This document shows positions 9,056 through 18,160 of a stretch of DNA of 64,000 nucleotides, in pieces (position 1 is the first letter of the stretch; each line of letters opens with the position of its first letter). The stretch comes from Maribacter flavus. GTDB taxonomy: Bacteria; Bacteroidota; Bacteroidia; Flavobacteriales; Flavobacteriaceae. A program made the translations under genes and the position numbers. The notes beneath the pieces are model-generated. The model did not search any database, was not told the DNA's origin, and saw only the letters and a program-made list of their open reading frames with translations. The stretch spans positions 744,001-808,000 of the forward strand of contig NZ_VUOE01000001.1 of NCBI RefSeq assembly GCF_008386635.1. Direction: 5' to 3'.

Positions 9056-10468
9056 ATGAATAGAAGAAGATTTTTTAGGAATACCTCTTTAGGGATGTTG
9101 GGAACATCCCTTTTCGCTCCTTTTGAGCCATTAAAGGCAGCGGAAACGGCGGAAGTATTTAAAAATAGAAAGGCAAAGAACATCATATTTTTAGTCAGTG
9201 ACGGCATGAGTACAGGCACCCTAAATATGGCCGATTTATACCTAAATCGAAAAAATGGTACTGGAAGTACTTGGCTGCAGTTATATAGGGACAACAAAAT
9301 CACCCGAGCACTAATGGATACTGCATCCGCAAGTTCTATAGTGACAGATTCCGCCGCAGCTAGTTCTTCCTGGGGCGGTGGTAACAGGGTACCCAACGGA
9401 AGATTGAATATTGGTGCCAACGGAGAGGAGTACAAACCTATCTGGCAGAAATTTCACGATGCTGGGAAAAAAGTAGGCTGTGTTACTACAGTACCTATTA
9501 CACATGCCACTCCGGCAGGGTTTTGCATCAATCAAAAGTTCAGAAACGATCAGGAATCGATTGCCGAAAAGTATTTGGAACAGGGTTTTGATGTAATGAT
9601 GGGTGGTGGTAATGAATATTTTGACAAGAACAGGAGAAAGGATGGAAAGGATATGTATGCCGCTTTTGAATCAAAAGGGTATCAAGTCATCAAGAACCGA
9701 AAACAAATGGTTACTTCCCTAGATGACAAGCCCATTTTAGGGGTATATACGGATGATGGACTTCCTTACACAAAGGATAGGGAAAGCAATAAGCAACTGT
9801 TTGATGCCATTCCCAGTCTGGCCGAAATGACTAAAAAGGCTATAGGCTACCTTAAAAATGATGCGGAGGGATTTGTGCTTCAGGTGGAGGCCGGTAAGGT
9901 AGATTGGGCAGCCCATGCCAATGACATTGCCGGATTATTGTATGATCAGATAGCATTTGACGAAGCCGTTAAAACAGTCATGGATTTTGCGGAACAGGAT
10001 GGGGAGACCTTGGTCATAATTACCACAGATCATGGTAATGCAAATCCTGGAATTATATATGGGAGTGAGGCGAATCAAAACTTCGATACCATTCAGCACT
10101 ATAAACATACCAATAATTGGATATTGAACGGATTGGGTAGGGAATCTTCAGTTAATACGGTCAAGGAAAGGATCGAATATGCCAATGGTATCGTTTTAAA
10201 AGACGATGAAGCCAAAATGTTGCTTACGTATTATGACAAATTGGAGGCGGAGGCAGGACTATATAATCCCAAGAGTCTCCCATTCAATGCCCTGGCCCAA
10301 ATTCAAAAAGAACATAACTCGGTGGGTTGGATCAGTATGCAACACTCTGCGGATTATGTGGAACTGGCCATGTACGGTCCTGGCAGTGAACTCTTAAAAC
10401 CCTTTGTGAAAAACACGGACCTTCATTATATGATGCTGAAAGCTGCAGAGGTGGATAACAATTTTTGA
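9056..10468 (+). CDS. Alkaline phosphatase, Tat-exported
   Basis: 470 aa. The N-terminus RRRFF with a following hydrophobic stretch is a Tat signal. The alkaline-phosphatase fold is shown by the metal-ligand segment FLVSDGMS (D49), the nucleophile context TDSAAAS (S99), VEAGKVDWAAHAND and TTDHGNANPG, and the late His in MQHSADYVEL. These enzymes use two Zn and usually one Mg to hydrolyse phosphomonoesters in the periplasm. It starts 22 bp after a probable zinc operon, so zinc supply and a zinc enzyme are neighbours here. The gene 2 bp downstream encodes a DUF5916 protein. Confidence 0.92.
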   Translation: MNRRRFFRNTSLGMLGTSLFAPFEPLKAAETAEVFKNRKAKNIIFLVSDGMSTGTLNMADLYLNRKNGTGSTWLQLYRDNKITRALMDTASASSIVTDSAAASSSWGGGNRVPNGRLNIGANGEEYKPIWQKFHDAGKKVGCVTTVPITHATPAGFCINQKFRNDQESIAEKYLEQGFDVMMGGGNEYFDKNRRKDGKDMYAAFESKGYQVIKNRKQMVTSLDDKPILGVYTDDGLPYTKDRESNKQLFDAIPSLAEMTKKAIGYLKNDAEGFVLQVEAGKVDWAAHANDIAGLLYDQIAFDEAVKTVMDFAEQDGETLVIITTDHGNANPGIIYGSEANQNFDTIQHYKHTNNWILNGLGRESSVNTVKERIEYANGIVLKDDEAKMLLTYYDKLEAEAGLYNPKSLPFNALAQIQKEHNSVGWISMQHSADYVELAMYGPGSELLKPFVKNTDLHYMMLKAAEVDNNF

Positions 10469-10469
10469 C

Positions 10470-12698
10470 ATGAAGAATAATAATCGGATACATAACTTTA
10501 TTGTATTATTGACCTTACTGACGCTAGAAATTACCCTGGGTCAAGAAACCGTAACTGGTAATTTCCCTCCGCCCGAAACACCGGTAACCATTACGGCCAA
10601 TAGGGTAAAAGGTAGTATTACGGTCGATGGCCGACTCAATGAGACCGATTGGGGAATGGCAGAACCCGTTACCGACTTCTTTCGTGTTGAACCCGTGCAA
10701 GGAGGTACTATAAAGAACCCTACGGAAGTACGCATTCTATATGACGATAAACATGTATACTTTGGTGTATTTGCCAAGGATTCCCTTGGAAAAAAAGGGG
10801 TGCGAATGCAGGATTTAAGTAGGGATTTCAATGGGCAGGAAAACGATGTCTTTGGAATACAAATCGATGCCCAAAACACCAAGCAATATGCCGTTTCCTT
10901 TCAAACAACCCCCTATGGAAATCAACAGGATGTTCAGAACTTTAATGATAATAATCGAGATGAGGACTGGAATGCTCTTTGGAGGGTACGTACCCAACGT
11001 ACCGATGAGGGTTATTTTGCAGAGTTCGCCATTCCTTTCAAATCCATACGTTATGATAGGCCAATATCCGGAGTTCCGGTAGCATGGGGCATTACGTTTT
11101 TTCGGTTGGCCAGAAGGGACTATGAAAAGACGGTATTTCCGGCGATACCCCAATCTTTTTCTGAAAATCGTATGACATATGCGGCCAAACTTACGGGTTT
11201 GGAGGTACCACCTCCTTCTGCGAATATTCGTGTAGAGCCCTATGCCCTATATCAGTACGATGAAAATAAATCCGGTGATATTTTGACCAATAAACTGAGT
11301 GATCCTAAAGTGGGTGGTGATGTAAAATGGGCCATCAATCCCAATGCGGTTTTGGACCTTACCATCAATACGGATTTTGCCCAAGCCGATGTGGACAGGG
11401 CCGTAAACAACTTGGAGCGCTTCAACATTTTCTTCCCGGAACGGAGGCAGTTTTTTTTGGAAAACTCTGGTATTTGGGCAGGAAGCAATAGTTCTTTTAT
11501 TCGCCCCTTTTTTAGTCGTACCATTGGGCTTTCCAATAGTTTCAACGCTTCCCCGGCACCCTTGGATATTGGAGGACGGTATACGGATAGGACAGAAAAC
11601 AGAACAATCGCAGCTTTGGCGGTACGTCAAAGGGAAACCGATGATAGCCCTGGAGCTACCTTTGGGGTCGCCCGTTACACAAAAAATTATGGACAGGAAA
11701 ATAATTTTGGGGCTATGCTTACCTATAGAAGGGATGATTCCTTTTCGGAACAAAATTTGAATAGCGCTGATAACACAACAGTGACCATTGATGGTTTGAT
11801 CCGGCCTAAAAGTGAGCTGTCCATCACCTATATGTTGTCGGCATCAAACGATAGTGGCACTAGCAAAACAGGATATGCGGGGCAATTATTCATTGGTAAT
11901 ACCACGAACAAATCGTACTTAGGCTATTTGAACAGTTTTGTAAGTAAAGAATATACCCCTGATATGGGTTTTGTGAGTCAGAAAGATGTTATGTACCATA
12001 GTCCCGGTGGGTATGCCATTATGCGCCCTAAAGGGCTTCCGTTCATTAGGCGTTGGGATCCTGGAGCATTCTTCAACTATTATCATGACTTTGAAGACTT
12101 CGGTAATTTTCAGCAATCGAGTTTGTACATCTTTCCTATTTACACCTGGTTCAAGGACAATAGTTTTGTAGAGGCATCATTTACTCCTACGTGGCAGAAC
12201 ATCAATTTTGATTTTGCACCCCTTGGTCTGCAGATCGCTCAGGACGATTACAGATATACCAGATATTTAGTGCGCTACAATACGGACCGCTCAAAAAAAT
12301 TCTCTGGATCTATCAGTTATGATTTTGGGGATTTCTACAATGGCACACGAAACTCGGTTACTACCGGGCTTCGATATGCACCTTCACCCCATATTGCCAT
12401 GAACGTGAACTATGAGCACAATAACATTAATAGTTTGGGAATACTTGGTGAAGATCTAAATACGGATTTGTATACAGCTAGCGTGCGTCTGGCATTAAAC
12501 CCTAGGGTTCAATTATCCACATTTTACCAATACAATAGTTTTGATGAACAAGGCAGATGGAACGTACGCTTTAGTTGGGAATATATGCCCCTATCTTTCA
12601 TTTATTTGGTGTTCAACGATACACAGACCGATGTTATTGATCCAATTCAGCGCAATACCCAGTTCATAAGTAAGATTACATTTTTAAAACAGTTCTAA
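10470..12698 (+). CDS. DUF5916 outer-membrane protein with N-terminal sugar-binding-like domain
   Basis: 742 aa. After a signal peptide (about 1-25, ending TLGQ) comes a carbohydrate-binding family 9-like beta-sandwich (about 40-230: ITVDGRLNETDWGMAEP, YFGVFAKDS) and then a long beta-barrel region with alternating hydrophobic strands ending in a terminal Phe. This arrangement is typical of DUF5916 proteins in Bacteroidota, whose role is unclear (outer membrane, possibly binding of sugars or organophosphates). It is 2 bp from the phosphatase and overlaps the next lipoprotein start by one base, so it is in the same operon. Confidence 0.85.
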   Translation: MKNNNRIHNFIVLLTLLTLEITLGQETVTGNFPPPETPVTITANRVKGSITVDGRLNETDWGMAEPVTDFFRVEPVQGGTIKNPTEVRILYDDKHVYFGVFAKDSLGKKGVRMQDLSRDFNGQENDVFGIQIDAQNTKQYAVSFQTTPYGNQQDVQNFNDNNRDEDWNALWRVRTQRTDEGYFAEFAIPFKSIRYDRPISGVPVAWGITFFRLARRDYEKTVFPAIPQSFSENRMTYAAKLTGLEVPPPSANIRVEPYALYQYDENKSGDILTNKLSDPKVGGDVKWAINPNAVLDLTINTDFAQADVDRAVNNLERFNIFFPERRQFFLENSGIWAGSNSSFIRPFFSRTIGLSNSFNASPAPLDIGGRYTDRTENRTIAALAVRQRETDDSPGATFGVARYTKNYGQENNFGAMLTYRRDDSFSEQNLNSADNTTVTIDGLIRPKSELSITYMLSASNDSGTSKTGYAGQLFIGNTTNKSYLGYLNSFVSKEYTPDMGFVSQKDVMYHSPGGYAIMRPKGLPFIRRWDPGAFFNYYHDFEDFGNFQQSSLYIFPIYTWFKDNSFVEASFTPTWQNINFDFAPLGLQIAQDDYRYTRYLVRYNTDRSKKFSGSISYDFGDFYNGTRNSVTTGLRYAPSPHIAMNVNYEHNNINSLGILGEDLNTDLYTASVRLALNPRVQLSTFYQYNSFDEQGRWNVRFSWEYMPLSFIYLVFNDTQTDVIDPIQRNTQFISKITFLKQF

Positions 12699-13651
12699 TG
12701 ATATTCCGAAAGCTTTTCTTACTCATTGCCATCATATCCATGATTTCTTGCAAGAAGCAAGGGGCTAAACTTAAAAATGACCTAGTGGATCGTGAAAAAA
12801 TAGATAAGCTTTTTAAAAAAGATGTCTCACAAATATATTTTGACCACCTCTATGTTGTTTTGGACAGCCTATCATATAGCGAATTCACCAATAGCCCCTC
12901 ATGGTTTAAAAATTATGCCAAAGTCGATTTGGGACTACCAAATTTTGAACCGATTGACGAAAAAGCAACCAGCTGCTACCTTCGCGGACATCGACATTAT
13001 ATCGAAATCTTGGGGCCAAATAATGACTACAATGAGCCAGTAGGAAAAAGTGGAATTGGATTTTCATTGGAGAATGATGGCGGACATTTCCACCTTGGCG
13101 TAAAACCCAAGCTCAAGAAAGACTCAAATTCGTTTCTTAGAGCCTGTGATACGGTCAGCATGCCGATTGGCAAAAGCAAATCCGTTTGGTTTAAGGCCTT
13201 TTATACTCCTAGTCGTAATACTTCACTGCATACTTGGTACGCATTTTATAATCCTATATTCCTAGATAGTCTTTTCAAAAAAAAACATAAAACCTATACC
13301 CGAGAGGCCTATTTGCAAAATGCCTATGACCACAAACGACTTTTTAAAGGCATTAAAGCCATAGAAATGGACTGTACCCCAAAAGACTATAACCGTATCG
13401 CCCAAGAAATGAGACACCTAGGATGTGATCTTATAAAAAAGGAGGCCGATAAACTGACAATCGCCAGTGGCGACATATTGATTACCATCGAGCCTTCGAC
13501 CTCAGTGGCTTTTAGCCGCATCACAAAGTTGCGCTGTCATTTGAACGAGCCCGACAACAGTATCACTCGCTTTGGAAATTTAGCGATAACCAATGAAGGA
13601 ACGGAGTCCGTCTGGCATTTCGAAACTCCGGCAAGTAACAAATTGAAATGA
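12698..13651 (+). CDS. Lipoprotein with glyoxalase-like fold, DUF5829-like
   Basis: 317 aa. Lipobox Cys18 (SMISC). The mature protein begins with YFDHLYVVLDS and has RGHRHYIEILGP and GIGFSLEND, a pattern seen in vicinal-oxygen-chelate (VOC) proteins, with a second half (about 205-300) that may repeat the fold. I believe this is the DUF5829 family; the assignment is from memory. Its start codon overlaps the last base of the DUF5916 gene, which places it in the phosphatase operon. Function unknown. Confidence 0.7.
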   Translation: MIFRKLFLLIAIISMISCKKQGAKLKNDLVDREKIDKLFKKDVSQIYFDHLYVVLDSLSYSEFTNSPSWFKNYAKVDLGLPNFEPIDEKATSCYLRGHRHYIEILGPNNDYNEPVGKSGIGFSLENDGGHFHLGVKPKLKKDSNSFLRACDTVSMPIGKSKSVWFKAFYTPSRNTSLHTWYAFYNPIFLDSLFKKKHKTYTREAYLQNAYDHKRLFKGIKAIEMDCTPKDYNRIAQEMRHLGCDLIKKEADKLTIASGDILITIEPSTSVAFSRITKLRCHLNEPDNSITRFGNLAITNEGTESVWHFETPASNKLK

Positions 13652-13686
13652 TAAACTTAATATATAATCCTTTAAATAAATAAATC

Positions 13687-14505
13687 ATGAAAATGACAAG
13701 AAAAATGATTCTCACAGGTACAATGGTCATTACCCTGACAATCTTAGGCTGTAAGCAGCAAAAAAAGAATGATTCTGATGTTGATGCGGCCGCGCAAACT
13801 TCCATGGAGGAAGAGGCCCCTAAAATCACACTCGAAAAGTTGGAGGGTTCTCCGGCTTACGAGGATGCATCCCTTTCCTTGAACGGTCCTAAAACGATAC
13901 AGGTTGCAGACGCCGGAGAAGTAGATTTTGCCTTCGAGGTAAACAACTATGAACTGGGAGCACAGACCAAAAGTCCCAACGCCGAAAAACTAGCCAATTC
14001 CGGCAAGGGGCAGCACATTCATTTCATTGTCGATAACCAACCCTATTCCGCGCACTACGAACCAGTTTTCAAAAAGGAAGTACCGGAAGGTGTGCATCAT
14101 TTGGTTGCCTTTTTGAGCCGCTCTTACCATGAATCAGTCAAGAACAATAACTCGGTAGTGGTACGAAAACTCGAGGTAGGCAGCAATCCAGAGGACTCTA
14201 TTGGCCTTGATATGCAAGCTCCTACGTTGATTTACAGTCGTCCAAAAGGCGAGTATTCAGGCACGGATACAGAAAACCTGATGTTAGACTTTTTTGTGCT
14301 TAACACTACCCTGTCAGAAGACGGTAATAAGGTAAGGGCAACCATCAACGGTCAGGAATTCCTAGTTACGGAATGGGCTCCCCACATCATCAAAGGACTT
14401 CCATCGGGTGAAGTGACCATCCAACTCGAATTAATCAATGCTGAAGGTAATCCTATTCCAGGTCCTTTTAACAATGTAACGCGTACCGTTACATTAAAGA
14501 AATAA
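13687..14505 (+). CDS. Lipoprotein with two DUF4399-like beta domains
   Basis: 272 aa. Lipobox Cys22 (LTILGC), then an acidic linker. Two segments look like beta-sandwich repeats: about 70-160 (KGQHIHFIVDNQPY, VPEGVHHLVAFLSRSYHE) and about 180-272 (NGQEFLVTEWAPHI, GEVTIQLELIN). The first resembles DUF4399-type domains with histidines on the strands. It lies 35 bp after the previous gene and is probably the last gene of the phosphatase operon. Function unknown. Confidence 0.65.
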   Translation: MKMTRKMILTGTMVITLTILGCKQQKKNDSDVDAAAQTSMEEEAPKITLEKLEGSPAYEDASLSLNGPKTIQVADAGEVDFAFEVNNYELGAQTKSPNAEKLANSGKGQHIHFIVDNQPYSAHYEPVFKKEVPEGVHHLVAFLSRSYHESVKNNNSVVVRKLEVGSNPEDSIGLDMQAPTLIYSRPKGEYSGTDTENLMLDFFVLNTTLSEDGNKVRATINGQEFLVTEWAPHIIKGLPSGEVTIQLELINAEGNPIPGPFNNVTRTVTLKK

Positions 14506-14778
14506 GAGCCAATTGACCAAGAGAATATGGCAATTTGAAAACTAATTAAAGAAAGATCCAATATCTAGGGTGCAATGTAAAGGACGTTATGTTTGGTTCA
14601 TTGCTTGGCTACCTCTCTTTTGTTCACAACTAATGAGGTCCGTCCGTCTTGGTGGAATTTTTCGGATTTGCTTTTTTGGTAATTTCATTTTAGCCTTGTT
14701 TTAGTAAGTAAAACACACTTCAAGAGAGTGGATGAAATTGGCACTTTGGTTTTTCTGGACGCTAATTACAGCAATTAT

Positions 14779-15381
14779 ATGGAATTAGTTAATCTAAAAT
14801 GGATTAAAAATCTGAAAAGGTTCAACGTCATAGGTGGAGTATTCTTTGTTTTGGCAAATTCGTTGGCCATACTATTTTTTTACCAAGAGTTTGGTGAATT
14901 ACCAAGTACATTAATAGAGCTAATTATAAAGGATTATCCTTCTGACTGGTTGGTAGGGATCGGGAATATGGTTTTAGGTGTAAGCCTCTACTATGCTAGT
15001 CTGACAAAAATGATTAAATTAAAAAAATTCCTTTTACCAGAAATTTTTATTCTCTTATTTTCAATAGCCCTAATCGCGCAGAGTTTTTATAGTCCGGATT
15101 TAAAACTTTCTGAAAACGATAATGAAATAATTAAAAAGGGGTATTTATGGGTATGTGCTTTTACCTCCATTTTAACCATAAGCCTCACGCAATTTAGCTT
15201 CTGCGTACTACAAATCAAAGCAAAAGGTATTCATTCCCTTTTTTTGATTTTCACGTTTGTTATCCTATTGCTAGGTTATAGTAATAACAATAATATTGTG
15301 GACAGTATTATATATTATCCAATAATGTTTGTTCAAATGGTATGGGTGATTTTGTATTACAACCTGGAGGAACCGGAATGA
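14779..15381 (+). CDS. Integral membrane protein of unknown function
   Basis: About 200 aa from the ATG at 14779; an in-frame GTG at 14728 would add 17 residues that do not look like a signal. Six hydrophobic segments are visible (IGGVFFVLANSLAILFF, LVGIGNMVLGVSLYYA, ILLFSIALIAQSF, WVCAFTSILTISL, FLIFTFVILLLGY, IMFVQMVWVILYY). No motif or family is recognised. The reading frame is A+T-rich and poor in Gly-Ala compared with neighbours. It converges with the Fur-family gene. Confidence 0.55.
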   Translation: MELVNLKWIKNLKRFNVIGGVFFVLANSLAILFFYQEFGELPSTLIELIIKDYPSDWLVGIGNMVLGVSLYYASLTKMIKLKKFLLPEIFILLFSIALIAQSFYSPDLKLSENDNEIIKKGYLWVCAFTSILTISLTQFSFCVLQIKAKGIHSLFLIFTFVILLLGYSNNNNIVDSIIYYPIMFVQMVWVILYYNLEEPE

Positions 15382-15455
15382 CTGAATAGTAATGTATTGA
15401 AATACCCAATTATACTATGACTTTAATACACGAAAAGGGATACAAATACGTGCTT

Positions 15456-15830
15456 TTACCGGGAACAACTTGGACAGATACCAGATACCATAAAGTTGAT
15501 TTTTTTTATCTCGTATTCCTTTGGTAGGTCAAATTGGGGTTCAACACTTTTAATACATGTAACAGTATTACAATTTTCGCAACTAAAATGGAGGTGTTGG
15601 TGAGAATGATTTTTATTACATTTTTTACAATTAGCATATTTGACTACACCATCTATATTCGTTATTTCGTGGATTAGATTCTCTTTAACCAGTCGATCCA
15701 AAACACGATAAATGGTTACCCTATTACAAAAACCTTGGGGCAGAATTTGCTGAACTTCCGTTTGTGACAAGGCTGTTTCTGATTTGTACAAGATTTCCAA
15801 AATAGCTTGTTTGGCGACAGTATTTCTCAT
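15456..15830 (-). CDS. Fur-family transcriptional regulator, Zur-like
   Basis: 124 aa from the ATG at 15830. A longer reading from 15866 would put an operator palindrome inside the gene and add 12 residues not expected in Fur proteins; the -7 box at 15843-15836 also supports 15830. An N-terminal winged helix (about 5-75) is followed by the dimerisation domain with HLHFSC and two CxxC pairs (CENC, CPSC), which bind structural zinc in Fur/Zur proteins. It is divergent from merC, and two TGCAAC-N3-GTTGC palindromes lie between them, so self-regulation is likely. Zur rather than Fur or Per is inferred. Confidence 0.87.
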   Translation of the reverse strand: MRNTVAKQAILEILYKSETALSQTEVQQILPQGFCNRVTIYRVLDRLVKENLIHEITNIDGVVKYANCKKCNKNHSHQHLHFSCENCNTVTCIKSVEPQFDLPKEYEIKKINFMVSGICPSCSR

Positions 15831-15835
15831 ACAAA

Positions 15836-15843
15836 CAAAAATA
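15836..15843 (-). promoter_or_regulatory. -7 promoter box of the Fur-family gene
   Basis: Read on the minus strand this is TATTTTTG, a match to TAnnTTTG, 5 nt before the ATG at 15830. It lies next to the operator at 15845-15859, so bound repressor would block the promoter. Confidence 0.5.
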
Positions 15844-15844
15844 A

Positions 15845-15859
15845 TGCAACTCAGTTGCG
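15845..15859. promoter_or_regulatory. Zur/Fur-type operator, copy 1
   Basis: TGCAAC-TCA-GTTGCG is an inverted repeat with one mismatch in the outer base. It shares its core with 15883-15897 and with sites at 47072 and 53546, each next to a Fur-family-linked operon. Placed directly upstream of the minus-strand regulator. Confidence 0.7.
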
Positions 15860-15876
15860 TTTGCAAACGGTTTGAT

Positions 15877-15884
15877 TATTTTTG
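15877..15884 (+). promoter_or_regulatory. -7 promoter box of merC
   Basis: TATTTTTG matches TAnnTTTG on the plus strand, 26 nt before the merC-like start at 15911. Its last two bases overlap the operator at 15883-15897. Confidence 0.45.
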
Positions 15885-15897
15885 CAACAAAGTTGCA
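15883..15897. promoter_or_regulatory. Zur/Fur-type operator, copy 2
   Basis: TGCAAC-AAA-GTTGCA is a perfect 6-bp inverted repeat with a 3-nt spacer. It overlaps the plus-strand -7 box, so repression of the merC/oxidoreductase pair is expected. Confidence 0.75.
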
Positions 15898-15910
15898 TTA
15901 ATATTAAGAC

Positions 15911-16249
15911 ATGAAGCAAAAGTATTATGATTTAATAGGTATCTATTCGGCAACCTTATGCCTTATGCATTGCCTTTTGGCTCCCTTTCTATTGGTCTTG
16001 CCCATTGGTAGATTCCACCACCCTTTAATTGATGGCATATTCTTGACCATAGGAATTCTACCTGTTGTGAAAATTATCAAAAACAAAGTGCCCGTTTTTT
16101 TAAAGATATTGGTCCTTTGCTCCTTTTTACTAATAGCATTGGCCATTTTTATTGAAGCGGTCTACCACATAGAAAGTTCACTCATATATTTTGGAGCTAC
16201 GGGCCTCATTATTTCACATTTTATCAATTACAAATATCATAGGCACTAA
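15911..16249 (+). CDS. MerC domain-containing membrane protein
   Basis: 112 aa with four predicted TM helices. The first contains LCLMHCLLAPFLLVLP, the Cys-bearing helix typical of MerC-like proteins, and the tail is His-rich (YKYHRH). MerC proteins move Hg(II) or other soft metals across the inner membrane. Small MerC-like proteins under Zur-like control occur in Bacteroidota and may serve zinc instead; this is inferred here from the operator overlapping the promoter. It is followed 5 bp later by the oxidoreductase. Confidence 0.8.
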   Translation: MKQKYYDLIGIYSATLCLMHCLLAPFLLVLPIGRFHHPLIDGIFLTIGILPVVKIIKNKVPVFLKILVLCSFLLIALAIFIEAVYHIESSLIYFGATGLIISHFINYKYHRH

Positions 16250-16254
16250 GAATC

Positions 16255-17163
16255 ATGAATAAAAAATCAACTTTTGAAGTCGTTATAATTGGAGGAAGCT
16301 ATGCCGGTCTTTCTGCAGCGATGGCATTGGGCCGTTCATTAAGACATGTGTTGGTAATTGATAGTAATGACCCTTGTAATAAAAGAACCCCAAACTCCCA
16401 CAACTTTCTTACCCATGATGGAGAGACTCCATTGGCCATAGCACAAAAAGCAAAGAAGAAGTTGCTTGCCTATAGTACTATTGCGTTTTTGGAGGATTTA
16501 GCAATCGATGGTAGGTTTTTGGATAACTGCTTTGAAATAGAAACCCTATCCGGACAAACAGTTACAGCTAAAAAGTTAATTTTTGCTTCTGGAATAACGG
16601 ATATTATGCATGATATCAAGGGGTTCTCGGCCTGTTGGGGAATTTCGGCCATTCATTGCCCGTATTGTCATGGATATGAGTTCAGAAATCAAAAAACAGG
16701 AATAATGGCAAATGGCGAAAGAGCCTTTCACCTTGCAGGCTTGGTAAACAACCTGACCGATGACTTGACCATATTCAGCCAAGGAAAAGCAGATTTTAGT
16801 CCTGAGGAAAGGCAAAAATTGAAAAGGAACAGAGTTAAAGTCAACGAATCACCAATAATCGAGTTCGAACATAGTAACGGGCATTTGGAACAATTACATT
16901 TTGAAAATGGTCAGAGCGAACCTTTCAAGGCAATTTACGCTTCCTTGCCTATTAGGCAAAAATCCGACATTCCTATTGCATTAGGATGTGAAGCGGATGA
17001 AATGGGGTTATTAAAAGTGGATTCCTTTCAAAAAACTAATATTCCGGGAATCTTCGCTTGCGGTGATAATTCAAGTAGAATGCGTTCTATAGCTTATAGT
17101 GTTGCTACGGGCAACGTTGCTGGCGCCATGGTAAATATGGAATTGGTTCATGAAAAATTTTGA
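16255..17163 (+). CDS. NAD(P)/FAD-dependent oxidoreductase, thioredoxin-reductase-like
   Basis: 302 aa. An N-terminal FAD-binding GGSYAGLSAA motif (about 13-22), a redox-active C135-P-Y-C138 followed by HGYE, and a C-terminal GIFACGDNSS motif place it in the TrxB/AhpF-like flavoprotein group. The length fits this group. It shares the merC promoter. Possible jobs are thiol reduction or handling of metal-thiol complexes; no partner thioredoxin is nearby, so the substrate is open. It is not MerA: the size is too small and the C-terminal dimer domain is missing. Confidence 0.85.
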   Translation: MNKKSTFEVVIIGGSYAGLSAAMALGRSLRHVLVIDSNDPCNKRTPNSHNFLTHDGETPLAIAQKAKKKLLAYSTIAFLEDLAIDGRFLDNCFEIETLSGQTVTAKKLIFASGITDIMHDIKGFSACWGISAIHCPYCHGYEFRNQKTGIMANGERAFHLAGLVNNLTDDLTIFSQGKADFSPEERQKLKRNRVKVNESPIIEFEHSNGHLEQLHFENGQSEPFKAIYASLPIRQKSDIPIALGCEADEMGLLKVDSFQKTNIPGIFACGDNSSRMRSIAYSVATGNVAGAMVNMELVHEKF

Positions 17164-17442
17164 ATTTCTAAGAATGTAAGGGATAGAGGACATGAATATT
17201 CCAACTAAACTAGTAGTGTCTTAAGTGTTTTAGTCTGAAAATTTCCTTGAATTCCGAAGATTAGCAGTAATAATTACATCAAAAAGCTCGATTTTCTCAA
17301 AACTAATCGCTCTATTTTTCGACATATCCATCGTTAAATTGGCTTTATTCTCTGTGATTCCATTAGTCTTCCTTCATTTGAACACTTAATAATTTATTAC
17401 AATGTAAGATCTAACCATTTCCCATACTTACTACTAAACTAA
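17164..17442. other. Gene-free interval between convergent units
   Basis: About 280 bp without a convincing gene. A 33-codon minus-strand reading frame (starting near 17331) looks like a decayed remnant, but I cannot assign it. Confidence 0.4.
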
Positions 17443-17477
17443 GAAAGCCGTTGATTCTGTAACGACCAATGGCTTTC
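17443..17477 (-). terminator. Hairpin after the frameshifted lipoprotein gene
   Basis: GAAAGCC (17443-17449) pairs with GGCTTTC (17471-17477), extended inwards by GTTG/CAAT with one wobble, around a 13-nt loop. It sits 22 bp beyond the stop of the minus-strand gene and probably ends its transcript. Confidence 0.55.
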
Positions 17478-17498
17478 ATGAATTTTTAAAGTCAATTT

Positions 17499-17986
17499 TT
17501 ATTCGGAAGTCTTCGTACTGTCCAATTTGGTCATGATATTATCAAGTTCATTTTCCATCATATCATGCTCCTTTTTCATGGCACTGTGTTCCTCCATAAG
17601 CTTTTGATGGGTACTCGTCATTTCCGACAATTGTGCCTCCATTTCGGCAGCGGATTTTTTACCAAAACCTTGTTTAAGTTCATTATGAGCTTCGAATATA
17701 GCATCATGTCCTTCAAGCATGGCATCATGCTTTTTTAAGATAGCTTCGTGTTTAGCTATATCCTCTAGAACGCTAGAATCCTTAATTTCCATGCCCTCAA
17801 GCTTCATCATGAAGTCCTGATGTTTTTTGCTCATAACACTATGAGTTGATTTGAACTCTGTATGTACTTCGGAGATGCTATTATGTTGATTTTGTAGTTT
17901 ATCGAATTTTTCCGCTAGGTTTTTCTTCTGATTATCGCATCCGACAACTAAAAAAACACCGCTATAAAACTTACTAATGTTTTCAT
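17499..17986 (-). pseudogene. His/Met-rich coiled-coil lipoprotein gene with a frameshift in its signal peptide
   Basis: Starting at ATG 17986 the frame reads MKTLVSFIAVFF and then stops (TAG at 17950-17948) just after a run of seven T on the coding strand (plus-strand A at 17950-17956). One more T would continue as LVVGCDNQKKN, a normal lipobox, and join in frame to the 111-residue part starting at 17834. The restored product would be about 162 aa: a lipoprotein with a long charged coiled coil rich in His and Met (HEAILKKHDAMLEGHDAIF). Either the gene is inactive, phase-variable at the homopolymer, or the assembly lost a base. Function unknown; metal binding is conceivable. Confidence 0.7.
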
Positions 17987-18160
17987 ATATAGTTATTTAT
18001 ATTTATCACTAAAACTAAAAAAAGTATAATATTATCTTTAGCGCATTTCCAAGAATAATTAATAGAAATGCAAAATAGTGTAAACATAGTACCTTGACTA
18101 TTAGTCATCCAGCTAGTAGGTTATAACCCTTAAAATTGATTATTTACGATTTTCTTTTAC

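Noticed and set aside
16255..17163. Mercuric reductase (MerA) for the flavoprotein next to merC
   Set aside because: 302 aa is too short, and the active site CPYC with HGYE is that of thioredoxin-reductase-like enzymes.
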